From positions 124,001 to 188,000 of the forward strand of contig NZ_QGEH01000003.1 of assembly GCF_003258515.1 (NCBI RefSeq): a DNA stretch of 64,000 bases. Direction: 5' to 3'. Shown here piece by piece: positions 46,222 through 54,402 of this stretch. The first letter of the stretch is position 1. Each line of letters begins with the position of its first letter. A program made the position numbers and the translations under genes. A model generated the notes under the pieces. It had not been told where the DNA came from, searched no databases, and saw only the letters and a list, made by a program, of their open reading frames with translations. The stretch is from Marinobacter bohaiensis. GTDB lineage: Bacteria; Pseudomonadota; Gammaproteobacteria; Pseudomonadales; Oleiphilaceae.

Positions 46222-47286
46222 ATGGCGCGAGCCCCATTCGTGATTGCCGGCGAGGAGATTCCGGCAGGCACCCGCAAGACCGTGGAAGTGCCGGTGGCCA
46301 AGCTGTACACCCACACGCCCCTGCACATTCCGGTGGAAGTGGTGCACGGTCGTCGCGACGGGCCGGTGCTGCTGGTCTGTGCGGCGATCCACGGCGACGA
46401 GATCAACGGCGTGGAGATCATCCGCCGGGTGCTGCGTTATGGGGCGCTGCGTCATCTGCGCGGAACCCTGGTGGCGGTGCCCATCGTCAACGTGTTCGGT
46501 TTCGTGCAGCGCACCCGCTACCTGCCGGACCGTCGCGATCTGAATCGGTGCTTCCCGGGCTCGGAGACCGGTTCGCTGGGCGGACGCATCGCCTACCTGT
46601 TCCGCACCCAGATCATGGAACAGGTCAGCCACATCATTGACCTGCACACCGGGGCCATTCATCGCTTCAACCTGCCGCAGATCCGCGCCGAGCTGAAGAA
46701 CCCGGAGACCATCCGCATCGCCGAGGCGTTCGGCGCGCCGGTGATCCTCAACGCCAGCCTGCGGGAGGGCACGCTGCGTGAGTATGCCGATTCGCTGGAT
46801 ATCCCGGTGGTGACCTTCGAGGGGGGCGAGGCGCTGCGTTTTGACGACGTGGTCATCTCCAGCGGCGTGCGAGGCATCATCCGCGTGATGCGTGCGCTGG
46901 ACATGCTTCCCGAGAAGGCCTCACGCATCAAGGTGAAGAAGCGTTCGGAGATCGCCGCCAACTCCATGTGGGTGCGGGCCGACATCGACGGCATCATGCG
47001 CCCCATCGTGCGACTCGGTGCGCGGGTGCGCAAGGGCCAGAAGCTGGCGATCATCGCCGACCCCTTCGGCGAAACCGAAACCGCGCTGCTGGCGTCCGTG
47101 TCCGGCATCGTCATCGGCATGAACAACCTGCCGCTGGTGAACGAGGGGGAGGCGATCTACCACATCGCCCGCTTCGACGAACTGGCCGAGGCCGAGAAGG
47201 CGATGGATTATTTCCGCTCCAAGTTCGACCCCGAGGTGACCGAGGCCGTGATGCCGATGCATCCCTGGGACGATCAGGAGCGGTAA
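46222..47286 (+). CDS. Succinylglutamate desuccinylase/aspartoacylase-family zinc hydrolase
   Basis: In this 354-residue protein, the zinc motif is CAAIHGDEINGVEIIRRVLR (HxxE) with a later His in HIIDLHTGAIHRFNLPQIRA. The conserved RYLPDRRDLNRCFPGSETGS is present. A C-terminal beta domain (MWVRADIDGIMRPIVRLGAR) completes the family architecture. As the last member of the RimB-RimK unit, it may remove N-acyl groups or glutamyl tags. True arginine-succinyl pathway genes are not present. Confidence 0.88.
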   Translation: MARAPFVIAGEEIPAGTRKTVEVPVAKLYTHTPLHIPVEVVHGRRDGPVLLVCAAIHGDEINGVEIIRRVLRYGALRHLRGTLVAVPIVNVFGFVQRTRYLPDRRDLNRCFPGSETGSLGGRIAYLFRTQIMEQVSHIIDLHTGAIHRFNLPQIRAELKNPETIRIAEAFGAPVILNASLREGTLREYADSLDIPVVTFEGGEALRFDDVVISSGVRGIIRVMRALDMLPEKASRIKVKKRSEIAANSMWVRADIDGIMRPIVRLGARVRKGQKLAIIADPFGETETALLASVSGIVIGMNNLPLVNEGEAIYHIARFDELAEAEKAMDYFRSKFDPEVTEAVMPMHPWDDQER

Positions 47287-47336
47287 GACGGCGGCGAGGT
47301 GGTTGGTGCATCGGGTGGCGGATTGAAGGCGTCACA

Positions 47337-47448
47337 TGTAGCCGAAACGTCAGTTTCGGAGGCGTCATGAGCACCCGACAGAGAAGTGATCGGTTGCCTG
47401 AAAAGAAAGGGTCCTAGCAGGCCCACCGAAACTGACGTTTCGGCTACA
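47337..47448. repeat. 112-bp element bounded by perfect 23-bp inverted repeats
   Basis: The arms 47337-47359 and 47426-47448 are exact reverse complements. Each arm also contains its own small hairpin (cgaaac and gtttcg around gtca). The internal 66 bp has no ORF. I see no target-site duplication. It may be a MITE-like or REP-type element, or a strong structural transcript end between the RimK cluster and phoH. Confidence 0.75.
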
Positions 47449-47468
47449 TAACGTGGGAGCCGCGAGTG

Positions 47469-47503
47469 GGGAGCAGGCTGGTCCTGGAGTCTTGCCTGCT
47501 CCC
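47469..47503. terminator. 10-bp hairpin between convergent units
   Basis: The perfect arms gggagcaggc (47469-47478) and gcctgctccc (47494-47503) have a 15-base loop. They sit just beyond the phoH stop and after the inverted-repeat element. There is no T-run on either strand. Confidence 0.5.
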
Positions 47504-47515
47504 TGAAACGTTTCC

Positions 47516-48967
47516 CTACAGGTTCGCTTCCGCAAACTCCGCCAGGGCCGATCTCGGCACTCCCTGCAGGTGGATGTGCCCACCGTGGCGGAAGCCCTTG
47601 AAGCGCTCGGTCATGTAGGTCAGACCGGAACTCAGGCCGCTCAGGTAGGGCGTGTCGATCTGCGCCAGGTTGCCCAGACAGATCACCTTGGAGCCGTTGC
47701 CCGCCCGCGTGATGATCGTCTTGATCTGGTGCGGTGTCAGGTTCTGGGACTCGTCGATGATGATCAGGCTGTGCTGGAAACTGCGCCCGCGGATGTAATT
47801 CAGGGATTTGAAGTGCAGCGGCACCTTGGACAGGATGTAGTCGACGCTGGCGGTCATGTTCTCGTCGTCCTCGTGGAGGGCTTCGAGGTTGTCCACGATC
47901 GCGCCCAGCCAGGGCTCCATCTTCTCCGCCTCGGTGCCGGGCAGGAAGCCGATGTCCTCGTCCAGCCCCTGGGTGCTGCGGGTGGCGATGATGCGCTTGT
48001 AAGTCTTGCTGGCGACGGTCATCTCGATGCACGCGGCCAGGGCCAGGATGGTCTTGCCCGAACCGGCCGACCCGGTCAGGTTGACCAGGTGCACGTCCGG
48101 GTCCATCAGCAGGTTCAGGGCGATGCCCTGGTAGATGTCCCGCGGCATCAGGCCCCAGACTTCCTTGTTCATCAGGTCGTGCTGGTGCAGGTCCTGTAGC
48201 ACCAGACGGTCGTCCTCGATGTCCACCACCTTGCCCACGAAGCCCTGCTCGTCCAGCACGAATTCGTTGATGTTGAGCTTCTGCAGCTCACCTTCGCGCC
48301 GCAGGATGTGCTCGGTCACCCCCTCGCGCTGAATCGTCTCCACCTTGTTGATGGTGTCCCAGAAGGAGTTGGGGAACTGCCGGTAACCCTTGGGCAGCAG
48401 GTCGATGTCGTCCAGTAGCTGGTCGTTGTGGTAGTCCTGGGCTTCCACGCCGAAGCCGCGCGCCTTGAGGCGCATGTTGATGTCCTTGCTGACCAGGATG
48501 ATGTCCTGCTCGGGGTTGCGTACCTGCAGCGCGGCCAGGGTGTTGATGATCTTGTTGTCGTTGAGGTGCTCGGGCAGCGCGTGATTGCCGGTGTGCTCGG
48601 TGCTCATCAGGATCGACAGCGTCCCCAGCGGTTCGGCCTTGCGTGCCCGCACAATGGGGACGCCCCGCTCGATGTCTTTGGGGCTGGCATCGCCCAGCAG
48701 CTTGTCGATGTTGCGGATGGCCTGGCGGCAGTCGGCAGCGACCGCCTGCTTGCCGGACTTGAGGCTGTCCAGCTCCTCCAGGACGGTCATGGGGATAATC
48801 ACATCGTGTTCTTCGAAGTTGAGCAGGGCGTTGGGGTCGTGGATCAGGACGTTGGTGTCGAGGACGTACATCTTTTTCCGCTCTTGCGGTGCTGAGGGCA
48901 TAGGGCTCGATACCTCGCAATGGCTATTTTGATCGGTCTCCGCGGTGGCTTCGGCGCTCGCCGTCAT
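47516..48967 (-). CDS. PhoH-family protein with N-terminal PIN domain
   Basis: This encodes 483 residues from the ATG at 48967, which overlaps the CBS gene stop as ATGA. A PIN RNase domain begins MYVLDTNVLIHDPNALLNFE (about residue 33). The PhoH ATPase domain has the Walker A loop GSAGSGKTILALAACIEM, and IIIDESQNLTPHQIKTIITR as Walker B. This is the PhoH2-like toxin/RNA-helicase architecture. An RNA-processing role is inferred from the family. Confidence 0.92.
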   Translation of the reverse strand: MTASAEATAETDQNSHCEVSSPMPSAPQERKKMYVLDTNVLIHDPNALLNFEEHDVIIPMTVLEELDSLKSGKQAVAADCRQAIRNIDKLLGDASPKDIERGVPIVRARKAEPLGTLSILMSTEHTGNHALPEHLNDNKIINTLAALQVRNPEQDIILVSKDINMRLKARGFGVEAQDYHNDQLLDDIDLLPKGYRQFPNSFWDTINKVETIQREGVTEHILRREGELQKLNINEFVLDEQGFVGKVVDIEDDRLVLQDLHQHDLMNKEVWGLMPRDIYQGIALNLLMDPDVHLVNLTGSAGSGKTILALAACIEMTVASKTYKRIIATRSTQGLDEDIGFLPGTEAEKMEPWLGAIVDNLEALHEDDENMTASVDYILSKVPLHFKSLNYIRGRSFQHSLIIIDESQNLTPHQIKTIITRAGNGSKVICLGNLAQIDTPYLSGLSSGLTYMTERFKGFRHGGHIHLQGVPRSALAEFAEANL

Positions 48968-49452
48968 GCGAGGCAGCGCCGGGCCAGGGCGTCGTCGGAG
49001 ATCAGCTTCAGCATGTCGTAGGTGGTTATGATGCCGGTGACTTCTCCTTCGTGGGTGACAAAGATGCGGTGCAGGTGCTCCTCCATCATCAGCTCGGCGA
49101 TCTCGCGCACCGGGGTGTCTTCGGCGACCGAGACCACGATGGGCGTCATGATGTCCCGGACTTCCACCGGCAGCTTGCTCATCTCCTCGAAAATGAACAT
49201 GCGCAGCCGGCGCGCTTCCCGGGCTTCTTCAGGGGTGAGCTGCTGTTCGGCGTCGGACGGCCGGGAGGAAGACCAGCGGAATTCGGCGACGTCCTTGAGG
49301 GTGGCGATACCGATGATGCGACCGTGGTCGTCGCTGACCGGGCTGCCGGTGATCTCGTGGTCGGTGAGGAACCGGGTGAACTGGTCCATCGTCCAGGACT
49401 GGGGAACGGCTTTTACGCTGGGTGTCATGATCTCGCGTGCGAGAACCGTCAT
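48964..49452 (-). CDS. Two-CBS-domain protein
   Basis: The ATG at 49452 gives 162 residues with two CBS domains: VLAREIMTPSVKAVPQSWTM ... SDDHGRIIGIATLKDVAEFR, and VEVRDIMTPIVVSVAEDTPV ... HEGEVTGIITTYDMLKLI. The frame is open further upstream but without CBS character. CBS pairs bind adenosyl ligands. It is translationally coupled to the PhoH gene and may sense nucleotide state. Confidence 0.88.
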   Translation of the reverse strand: MTVLAREIMTPSVKAVPQSWTMDQFTRFLTDHEITGSPVSDDHGRIIGIATLKDVAEFRWSSSRPSDAEQQLTPEEAREARRLRMFIFEEMSKLPVEVRDIMTPIVVSVAEDTPVREIAELMMEEHLHRIFVTHEGEVTGIITTYDMLKLISDDALARRCLA

Positions 49453-49636
49453 TGTCGCTATCCTGCTCTGACGCTGGGGCCCGCAAACCTTTGTGTCCGG
49501 TAGCCCGGAGTCCTGTCCGGTCCCGGACTGCAGGTGGCCCTCGGTTGTACCGACAGACGCGGTGCTCTGGCGGCACCTTTGCCTGCATCCCCGCGTTGGA
49601 AAACGGGAATTCTTACCGCAAAGCTTATACGCTCTT

Positions 49637-50362
49637 TCAGGGCGCGTCACCCTCCGATTGACTGGATCGAACCACGTCCACCAGCTTGCCGGCGTCATCA
49701 AATACCAGCTCGTAACCGGCGTAGCGGGGCGAGCGCGCAACCCGCTCAAGGTTGCGGATGGATTTTACCGGGATGTCCACCACCAGCGAGTTCACCAGCC
49801 AGCTGGGGATGCTGCCGTTGGGCTCGGTGTGCTGGACCCAGGTCAGGCGGGTGCGCTCCGGTCCCAGCGGTTCGAAGCGGTAATGGGTGTCGGACTGGTC
49901 GACGCGGATGTAGTCGTCCCGTTCCGGGCGCGCACCGGGCACGGCACTGAGGTACATGTCCACCACGCCCGAAGCCTGCTCGCCGTGGGTGCGGATGCGG
50001 ATCACGTAGTCCCGGTCCTGCACGGGCCAGGGCATGTCGTTGACCGAGTAGGCGTAACGGTCGCCGAAACCGCCGCTGCCGAATGCCTCCGATTCCACGC
50101 AGTTGTGGACCCATTCGGTACAGGATGCGGGATTGACCAGCACCGCCATCAACCGGCTGGTCGAGGCGTCCAGGTCCGCCACGGCCCGGAACGCCTCGAA
50201 ATCCGACCCTGGCACCGCCGTGGTGTAGATCCGGATGCCGTCGCTCTCCTCGCGCAGCTGCCAGTTGGCGTCGGGGCCGGGCAGGGCGTCCGCGCTCAGG
50301 CCCGGGCAACCAAGCAGGGCGGCGAACAGGAGGGACGGGCATGCTCGGGGCGTCAGTCGCAC
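49637..50362 (-). CDS. START-domain lipid-binding protein, exported
   Basis: From the GTG at 50362 (AAGG upstream) this is 241 residues with a signal peptide (RLTPRACPSLLFAALLGCPG). A START/SRPBCC domain follows: WQLREESDGIRIYTTAVPGS, NPASCTEWVHNCVESEAFG, YSVNDMPWPVQDRDYVIRI and TRLTWVQHTEPNGSIPSWLV. A longer form from 50440 would bury the signal. A periplasmic lipid-binding role is inferred. Confidence 0.85.
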   Translation of the reverse strand: MRLTPRACPSLLFAALLGCPGLSADALPGPDANWQLREESDGIRIYTTAVPGSDFEAFRAVADLDASTSRLMAVLVNPASCTEWVHNCVESEAFGSGGFGDRYAYSVNDMPWPVQDRDYVIRIRTHGEQASGVVDMYLSAVPGARPERDDYIRVDQSDTHYRFEPLGPERTRLTWVQHTEPNGSIPSWLVNSLVVDIPVKSIRNLERVARSPRYAGYELVFDDAGKLVDVVRSSQSEGDAP

Positions 50363-50545
50363 GATGAAGGCCTTCTTTTCCAGGGACACGGACGCTAGTG
50401 TAACAACCGCCGGAAGGCGGAAATGCCACCTGTGCGGCACTTTGGCGCATCGCGGCCGGTCCGCCCGGATTGGCCTGATCGGCCTGGCATCGCCGCCCGG
50501 TGCGCCGATACAACAACGATAACGCGATCAAGGACAGACCACACC

Positions 50546-51541
50546 ATGGACCTCATCAATGCCCGCGGCCAGCCGCTCTGGGGCGAGCTGGACCAGCCCG
50601 TCGAGCGCATCAACTACCTCGACCACGACCTGCGATCGGTGATGGACCGGCCCTTGTCCCGTCGGGCCCGACAGCGGCGCTACAACCATTTCCAGTTCAT
50701 CAGCGTGCAGGGGCCAGAGTGGGTGCTGGGGCTGGCGCTGGTGGATCTGGGGCGGGTCGCCAATGCCTTCTGCTACCTCTACGATTTTGGTTCGCGCGAG
50801 CTGGTCGAGCGCAGCTGGCTTAACCCGCTGGGCTGGGGGAGCGCCTGCGAACCCTATCCCGAGATCGGTTGCGACCGCTTTGCCCGTCCCGGCGTTCGCC
50901 TGACCATCCAGGGCGAGGGCCGTCGCCGGCACTTGCGGGGGATGGCGGGAGACATGCACCTGGATCTCACCTTAAGCGGCGACAACGCGCCCCTGCGGGT
51001 CTGCAGCCGCGCCGGTTACGACGGCTGGGTCTTTACCCGCAAGTCGGCCGGGCTGGCGGTAAGCGGTTCGGTGGAGTGGGGGCCGCGGCGTTACCAGACC
51101 GACGCATCGATGCGCGGCTCGATCGACTGGAGCGGCGGGTTCATGCGCCGGGACACGGCGTGGAACTGGGCCTGTATCGCCGGGCGCACAGCGGACGGGC
51201 GCAGCCTGGGGCTGAATCTGGCGGCGGGGGTGAACGAAACGGGGGTGACGGAAAACGCCCTCTGGCTGGACGGCGAGCGCATCAAGCTGGACCTGGCGCG
51301 GTTCGAGTTTGATCGCTACCAGCCGGAGGCGGCCTGGCGAGTGAGCACGAGCGACGGGCGGGTCGATCTGGTGTTTCGGCCTCAAGGCGTGCGGCGTGAG
51401 CGGATCAATGCCTTCTGGCTGGCGTCCAACTTTCGTCAGTACGTGGGGCATTTCGAAGGCACGGTCCGCGATCCCGCGGACCGGCCGGTCGAGGTGTCCG
51501 GCCTGCCCGGACTGGTGGAGGATCACTACGCCCGCTGGTGA
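50546..51541 (+). CDS. DUF2804-family protein
   Basis: This 331-residue protein starts at ATG 50546. It has no signal or membrane segment. DUF2804-like features are MDLINARGQPLWGELDQPVE at the start, FQFISVQGPEWVLGLALVDL, RKSAGLAVSGSVEWGPRRYQ and AWNWACIAGRTADGRSLGLN, closing with GLPGLVEDHYARW. The predicted fold is a lipocalin-like beta structure. Function unknown. Confidence 0.78.
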   Translation: MDLINARGQPLWGELDQPVERINYLDHDLRSVMDRPLSRRARQRRYNHFQFISVQGPEWVLGLALVDLGRVANAFCYLYDFGSRELVERSWLNPLGWGSACEPYPEIGCDRFARPGVRLTIQGEGRRRHLRGMAGDMHLDLTLSGDNAPLRVCSRAGYDGWVFTRKSAGLAVSGSVEWGPRRYQTDASMRGSIDWSGGFMRRDTAWNWACIAGRTADGRSLGLNLAAGVNETGVTENALWLDGERIKLDLARFEFDRYQPEAAWRVSTSDGRVDLVFRPQGVRRERINAFWLASNFRQYVGHFEGTVRDPADRPVEVSGLPGLVEDHYARW

Positions 51542-51574
51542 GCGGGCATCGGACCGGCCGCAGCCGGCCGCGAA

Positions 51575-51832
51575 TTACTGCTGATGTTCGGGCAGCGTCA
51601 CGTTGAGTTCCAGCACCGAACACTCGTCGGTGCGGTCCAGCTCCACCTGCACCATGTCGTCGTCGATCTGCACGTACTTGCGGATCACCGCCACCAGCTC
51701 CTGTTGCAACTGCGGCAGGTAATCCGGCTGGTCACGCATGCCGCGCTCGTGGGCGACGATGATCTGCAGGCGCTCCTTGGCGACACTGGCCGTGTTCTTT
51801 TTGCGACTGCGGAAGTAATCGAGAAAACTCAT
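51575..51832 (-). CDS. minE: Cell division topological specificity factor MinE
   Basis: This 85-residue MinE begins [20 protein letters not shown], a membrane-targeting start. It has [20 protein letters not shown], the MinD-contact helix, and then the topological-specificity domain. It stimulates MinD ATPase and releases MinCD from mid-cell. It follows minD by six bases. Confidence 0.96.
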   Translation of the reverse strand: MSFLDYFRSRKKNTASVAKERLQIIVAHERGMRDQPDYLPQLQQELVAVIRKYVQIDDDMVQVELDRTDECSVLELNVTLPEHQQ

Positions 51833-51838
51833 GCCGCC

Positions 51839-52648
51839 TTACCCCTTGAACATGCGTGAGAAGAATCCCTTTTTGGCCGCAGTCAGGAAGCGGTGCTCGC
51901 GCTCTTCGCCCAGCAGGCGGCCGACGGCGTCTTCATAGGCCTGACCGGCGTCGCTGTCGTCCTCCAGGATGACTGGTACGCCCTGGTTGGAGGCGTTCAG
52001 CACCACCTGGGACTCCGGGATCACGCCCAGCAGGGGAATGGCAAGAATCTCTTCCACGTCGGCGACGGACAGCATGTCGCCCTTGTCCACCCGATCCGGG
52101 TTGTAACGGGTCAGCAGCAGGTGCTCCTTGACCGCGTCCAGACCCATCTCGGCACGGCGGGACTTGCTTTGCAGAATGCCCAGTATGCGGTCGGAATCCC
52201 GCACGGAGGACACCTCCGGGTTGGTCACGACGATGGCTTCGTCGGCGTAGTACAGCGCCATCTGGGCGCCGTGCTCAATACCAGCGGGGGAATCGCAGAC
52301 GATGTAGTCGAAGGTTTCGGACAGCTCGTTGAGCACCTTCTCCACGCCTTCGCGGGTCAGCGCCTCTTTTTCGCGGGTCTGGGACGCCGGCAGGATGTAG
52401 AGCGTGTCCACGCGCTTGTCCTTGATCAGCGCCTGGTTGAGGGAGGCTTCGCCCTGGATCACGTTGACGAAGTCGTACACCACCCGCCGCTCGCAATTCA
52501 TGATGAGGTCGAGGTTGCGCAGGCCCACATCGAAGTCGATGACCACGGTCTTGTTGCCACGACGGGCCAGTCCGGTGCTGATCGAGGCGCTGGTCGTGGT
52601 CTTGCCCACGCCACCCTTACCTGAGGTAACGACGATTATTTTAGCCAA
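51839..52648 (-). CDS. minD: Septum-site determining ATPase MinD
   Basis: This 269-residue protein has the deviant Walker A VVTSGKGGVGKTTTSASIST, with signature lysine, at residues 5-24. VIDFDVGLRNLDLIMNCERR, DYIVCDSPAGIEHGAQMALY and the C-terminal amphipathic membrane helix (FFSRMFKG) are all present. It is located between minC and minE. Confidence 0.98.
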   Translation of the reverse strand: MAKIIVVTSGKGGVGKTTTSASISTGLARRGNKTVVIDFDVGLRNLDLIMNCERRVVYDFVNVIQGEASLNQALIKDKRVDTLYILPASQTREKEALTREGVEKVLNELSETFDYIVCDSPAGIEHGAQMALYYADEAIVVTNPEVSSVRDSDRILGILQSKSRRAEMGLDAVKEHLLLTRYNPDRVDKGDMLSVADVEEILAIPLLGVIPESQVVLNASNQGVPVILEDDSDAGQAYEDAVGRLLGEEREHRFLTAAKKGFFSRMFKG

Positions 52649-52782
52649 GGTTGCAGTCCTGTTTGCTGAAAGTGAAAAGTGTCATGGTTTTATAGTCTGC
52701 CTTGCAGGGCCGGGACTGTCCTGTGCGCCTCGGGCCTTTCTCGGGATGACAGAGCCCTGTCGCCGGCCGGGCGCGTTTTTCG

Positions 52783-53547
52783 TTATTTGTCGAGGGGTGT
52801 GGCCACCAGCAAATCGTCCTTCAGCTGTAGCTGAACTGCTTTCTTCCAACCCTGCTCCTGCAGATCTTCCGAAATTTTATAGTGTCCCGCAATGGACACA
52901 AGCTCCGCCTCCAGCGATTGGCAGAAAACCCGCGCTCCGGCCAGCCCGTGGACGCCCGCCAGGGCGCGCCCGCGCAGCGGTCCGTAGACGTGGATGTTGC
53001 CCGCCGCCAACACTTCGGCCCCGGCCTGGACCGGCGCCAGGATGATCAGGTCGCCGTCCGGCGAATACACCTGCTGGCCGGACCGCACCGGCTGGGTCAC
53101 GATCCGAGCCGCCCCCGGTGCCGGGTGGCTGTTGCGCAATTCGGCGTCCGGCGTGGCGACCGGCTCGGGCGCCGGTTCGTCGGCCTCGGCCGGTTCCGGC
53201 GCGGCCTGGCGCTGGGGTGTCGCCGGCAGCAGGGCCAGGGCTGCGTTGCGGGCCAGGCGGCGCTGGTCGTCGTCGCCTCCGCGCACCGCGACCACGTGGA
53301 TGTTGTGGCGACGGCAGATGCCGATCAGCTGAAAGAAATCCAGCTCGCTGGTGGGGCCTTCGTATTTTTCCAGGTTGACCACCAGCGGAATGTCCCGGAA
53401 GAAGCCCGGCGCCTGCCGGATCTTGTCGCGCAGGGTTTCTTCAAAGGCGTCGGGTTCAAAAAACAGCAGCTCCAGGGCGGTCAGCGAGACGTTGGCGCTC
53501 TTGAGCTGGAAGCACTGGCTCGCTTGCATCGCATCCGCGTCCGGCAT
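52783..53547 (-). CDS. minC: Septum-site determining protein MinC
   Basis: In this 254-residue inhibitor of FtsZ assembly, the N domain spans about residues 10-110 (FQLKSANVSLTALELLFFEP, FRDIPLVVNLEKYEGPTSEL). A proline/alanine-rich linker follows, then the C-terminal beta-helix (QVYSPDGDLIILAPVQAGAE-VLAAGNIHVYGPLRGRALAG). Its start ATG overlaps the HopJ stop by one base (TGATG), so it is translationally linked to the upstream HopJ and DUF1244 genes. A 134-bp gap precedes minD. Confidence 0.96.
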   Translation of the reverse strand: MPDADAMQASQCFQLKSANVSLTALELLFFEPDAFEETLRDKIRQAPGFFRDIPLVVNLEKYEGPTSELDFFQLIGICRRHNIHVVAVRGGDDDQRRLARNAALALLPATPQRQAAPEPAEADEPAPEPVATPDAELRNSHPAPGAARIVTQPVRSGQQVYSPDGDLIILAPVQAGAEVLAAGNIHVYGPLRGRALAGVHGLAGARVFCQSLEAELVSIAGHYKISEDLQEQGWKKAVQLQLKDDLLVATPLDK

Positions 53548-53960
53548 CAGCGAGATTCTCCGTTGTTGGTCGGTGAAGGGATCGGGTCGGAGGTATGGCC
53601 GGCTTCCGTCTCAGCGCGGAAGACCAGCGGTCGGCCGTCGAAACGAATGCCGGACCAGCCCGTACTCATGAATTGTCGGATATTAGCGTGATCGCTACCG
53701 GACGGATCTGCCATTACCGAGCGGTAATGGCGGCCGAAACAGTCCAGGGTCGCCTGCTCCCCCAGCCCGGCCAACTGGCCCAGGGCGAAGATGCGGCAGG
53801 ACCCGTTGTTCGAGCCGGCGGCGTTGTGCACCGGGCCATTGTCGAAGGCGGTGGGCATGAATTCGAAGAAGCGTTCGATCAGCTCAAGGCTGTCCTCGAA
53901 GTCGGAGCGGCCGGCGTCGAGAGCGGCCAGGTGGATGCGCAGGGCGTTCTGGAAGTCCAT
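53547..53960 (-). CDS. HopJ-family protein
   Basis: This 137-residue protein of the HopJ type III effector family (PF08888) starts at the ATG at 53960. Marks are FFEFMPTAFDNGPVHNAAGS, NNGSCRIFALGQLAGLGEQA, CFGRHYRSVM and NIRQFMSTGWSGIRF. Despite the name it is common in free-living bacteria with no secretion system; none is seen here. It is coupled by one-base overlaps to DUF1244 upstream and minC downstream. Confidence 0.88.
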   Translation of the reverse strand: MDFQNALRIHLAALDAGRSDFEDSLELIERFFEFMPTAFDNGPVHNAAGSNNGSCRIFALGQLAGLGEQATLDCFGRHYRSVMADPSGSDHANIRQFMSTGWSGIRFDGRPLVFRAETEAGHTSDPIPSPTNNGESR

Positions 53961-54244
53961 CAGCCGTCCGATTTGTTGTGGGCTTGTTTGTCGCCGGTCT
54001 GGTACCTGGTTTTCCATTCATCGTAGGGCATGCCGTAGATGATTTCCCGGGCGGCGGCGTCGGACAGCTCCTCGCCACGGGCCTCGGCTTCGGCACGATA
54101 CCATTTGGACAGGCAGTTGCGGCAGAAGCCGGCCAGGTTCATCAGGTCGATGTTCTGCACTTCGGTGTGGGTGCGCAGGTGCTCCACCAGTCGGCGGAAC
54201 GTGGCGGCTTCAATCTCGGTGGTGTCCGGGGACCGGTCGGCCAT
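53960..54244 (-). CDS. DUF1244-family small protein
   Basis: This 94-residue protein has the core IDLMNLAGFCRNCLSKWYRA-EAEARGEELSDAAAREIIYG and MPYDEWKTRYQ. The two cysteines in FCRNC are conserved-looking in this family. It starts the leftward DUF1244-HopJ-minCDE run and faces dinB. Function unknown; the upstream SOS box is shared with dinB. Confidence 0.88.
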   Translation of the reverse strand: MADRSPDTTEIEAATFRRLVEHLRTHTEVQNIDLMNLAGFCRNCLSKWYRAEAEARGEELSDAAAREIIYGMPYDEWKTRYQTGDKQAHNKSDG

Positions 54245-54304
54245 GGTGTTGCTCTCCTGTTCCTGAATCCTGACATTCTCGGCAAGTAGCGGTAAGATAC
54301 AAGT

Positions 54305-54320
54305 CTGTATGAATGTACAG
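54305..54320. promoter_or_regulatory. LexA (SOS) box between DUF1244 and dinB
   Basis: The sequence CTGTATGAATGTACAG is a full CTGT-N8-ACAG palindrome matching the gammaproteobacterial LexA operator. It lies 83 bp before the dinB ATG and 61 bp before the DUF1244 ATG. Control of dinB is expected. Control of the opposite operon is possible from its position. Confidence 0.88.
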
Positions 54321-54402
54321 TTTGTGGGCGGCGAGGCCGCAGGGTCAAGCGCTCGCGGAGTGTCGACGACGCTCTCCGGGCAGGAGTGACAGCACGGTCG
54401 GT

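Noticed and set aside
53547-53960. HopJ as evidence of a type III secretion system
   Set aside because: No secretion genes are present, and HopJ-family proteins are widespread in free-living bacteria.
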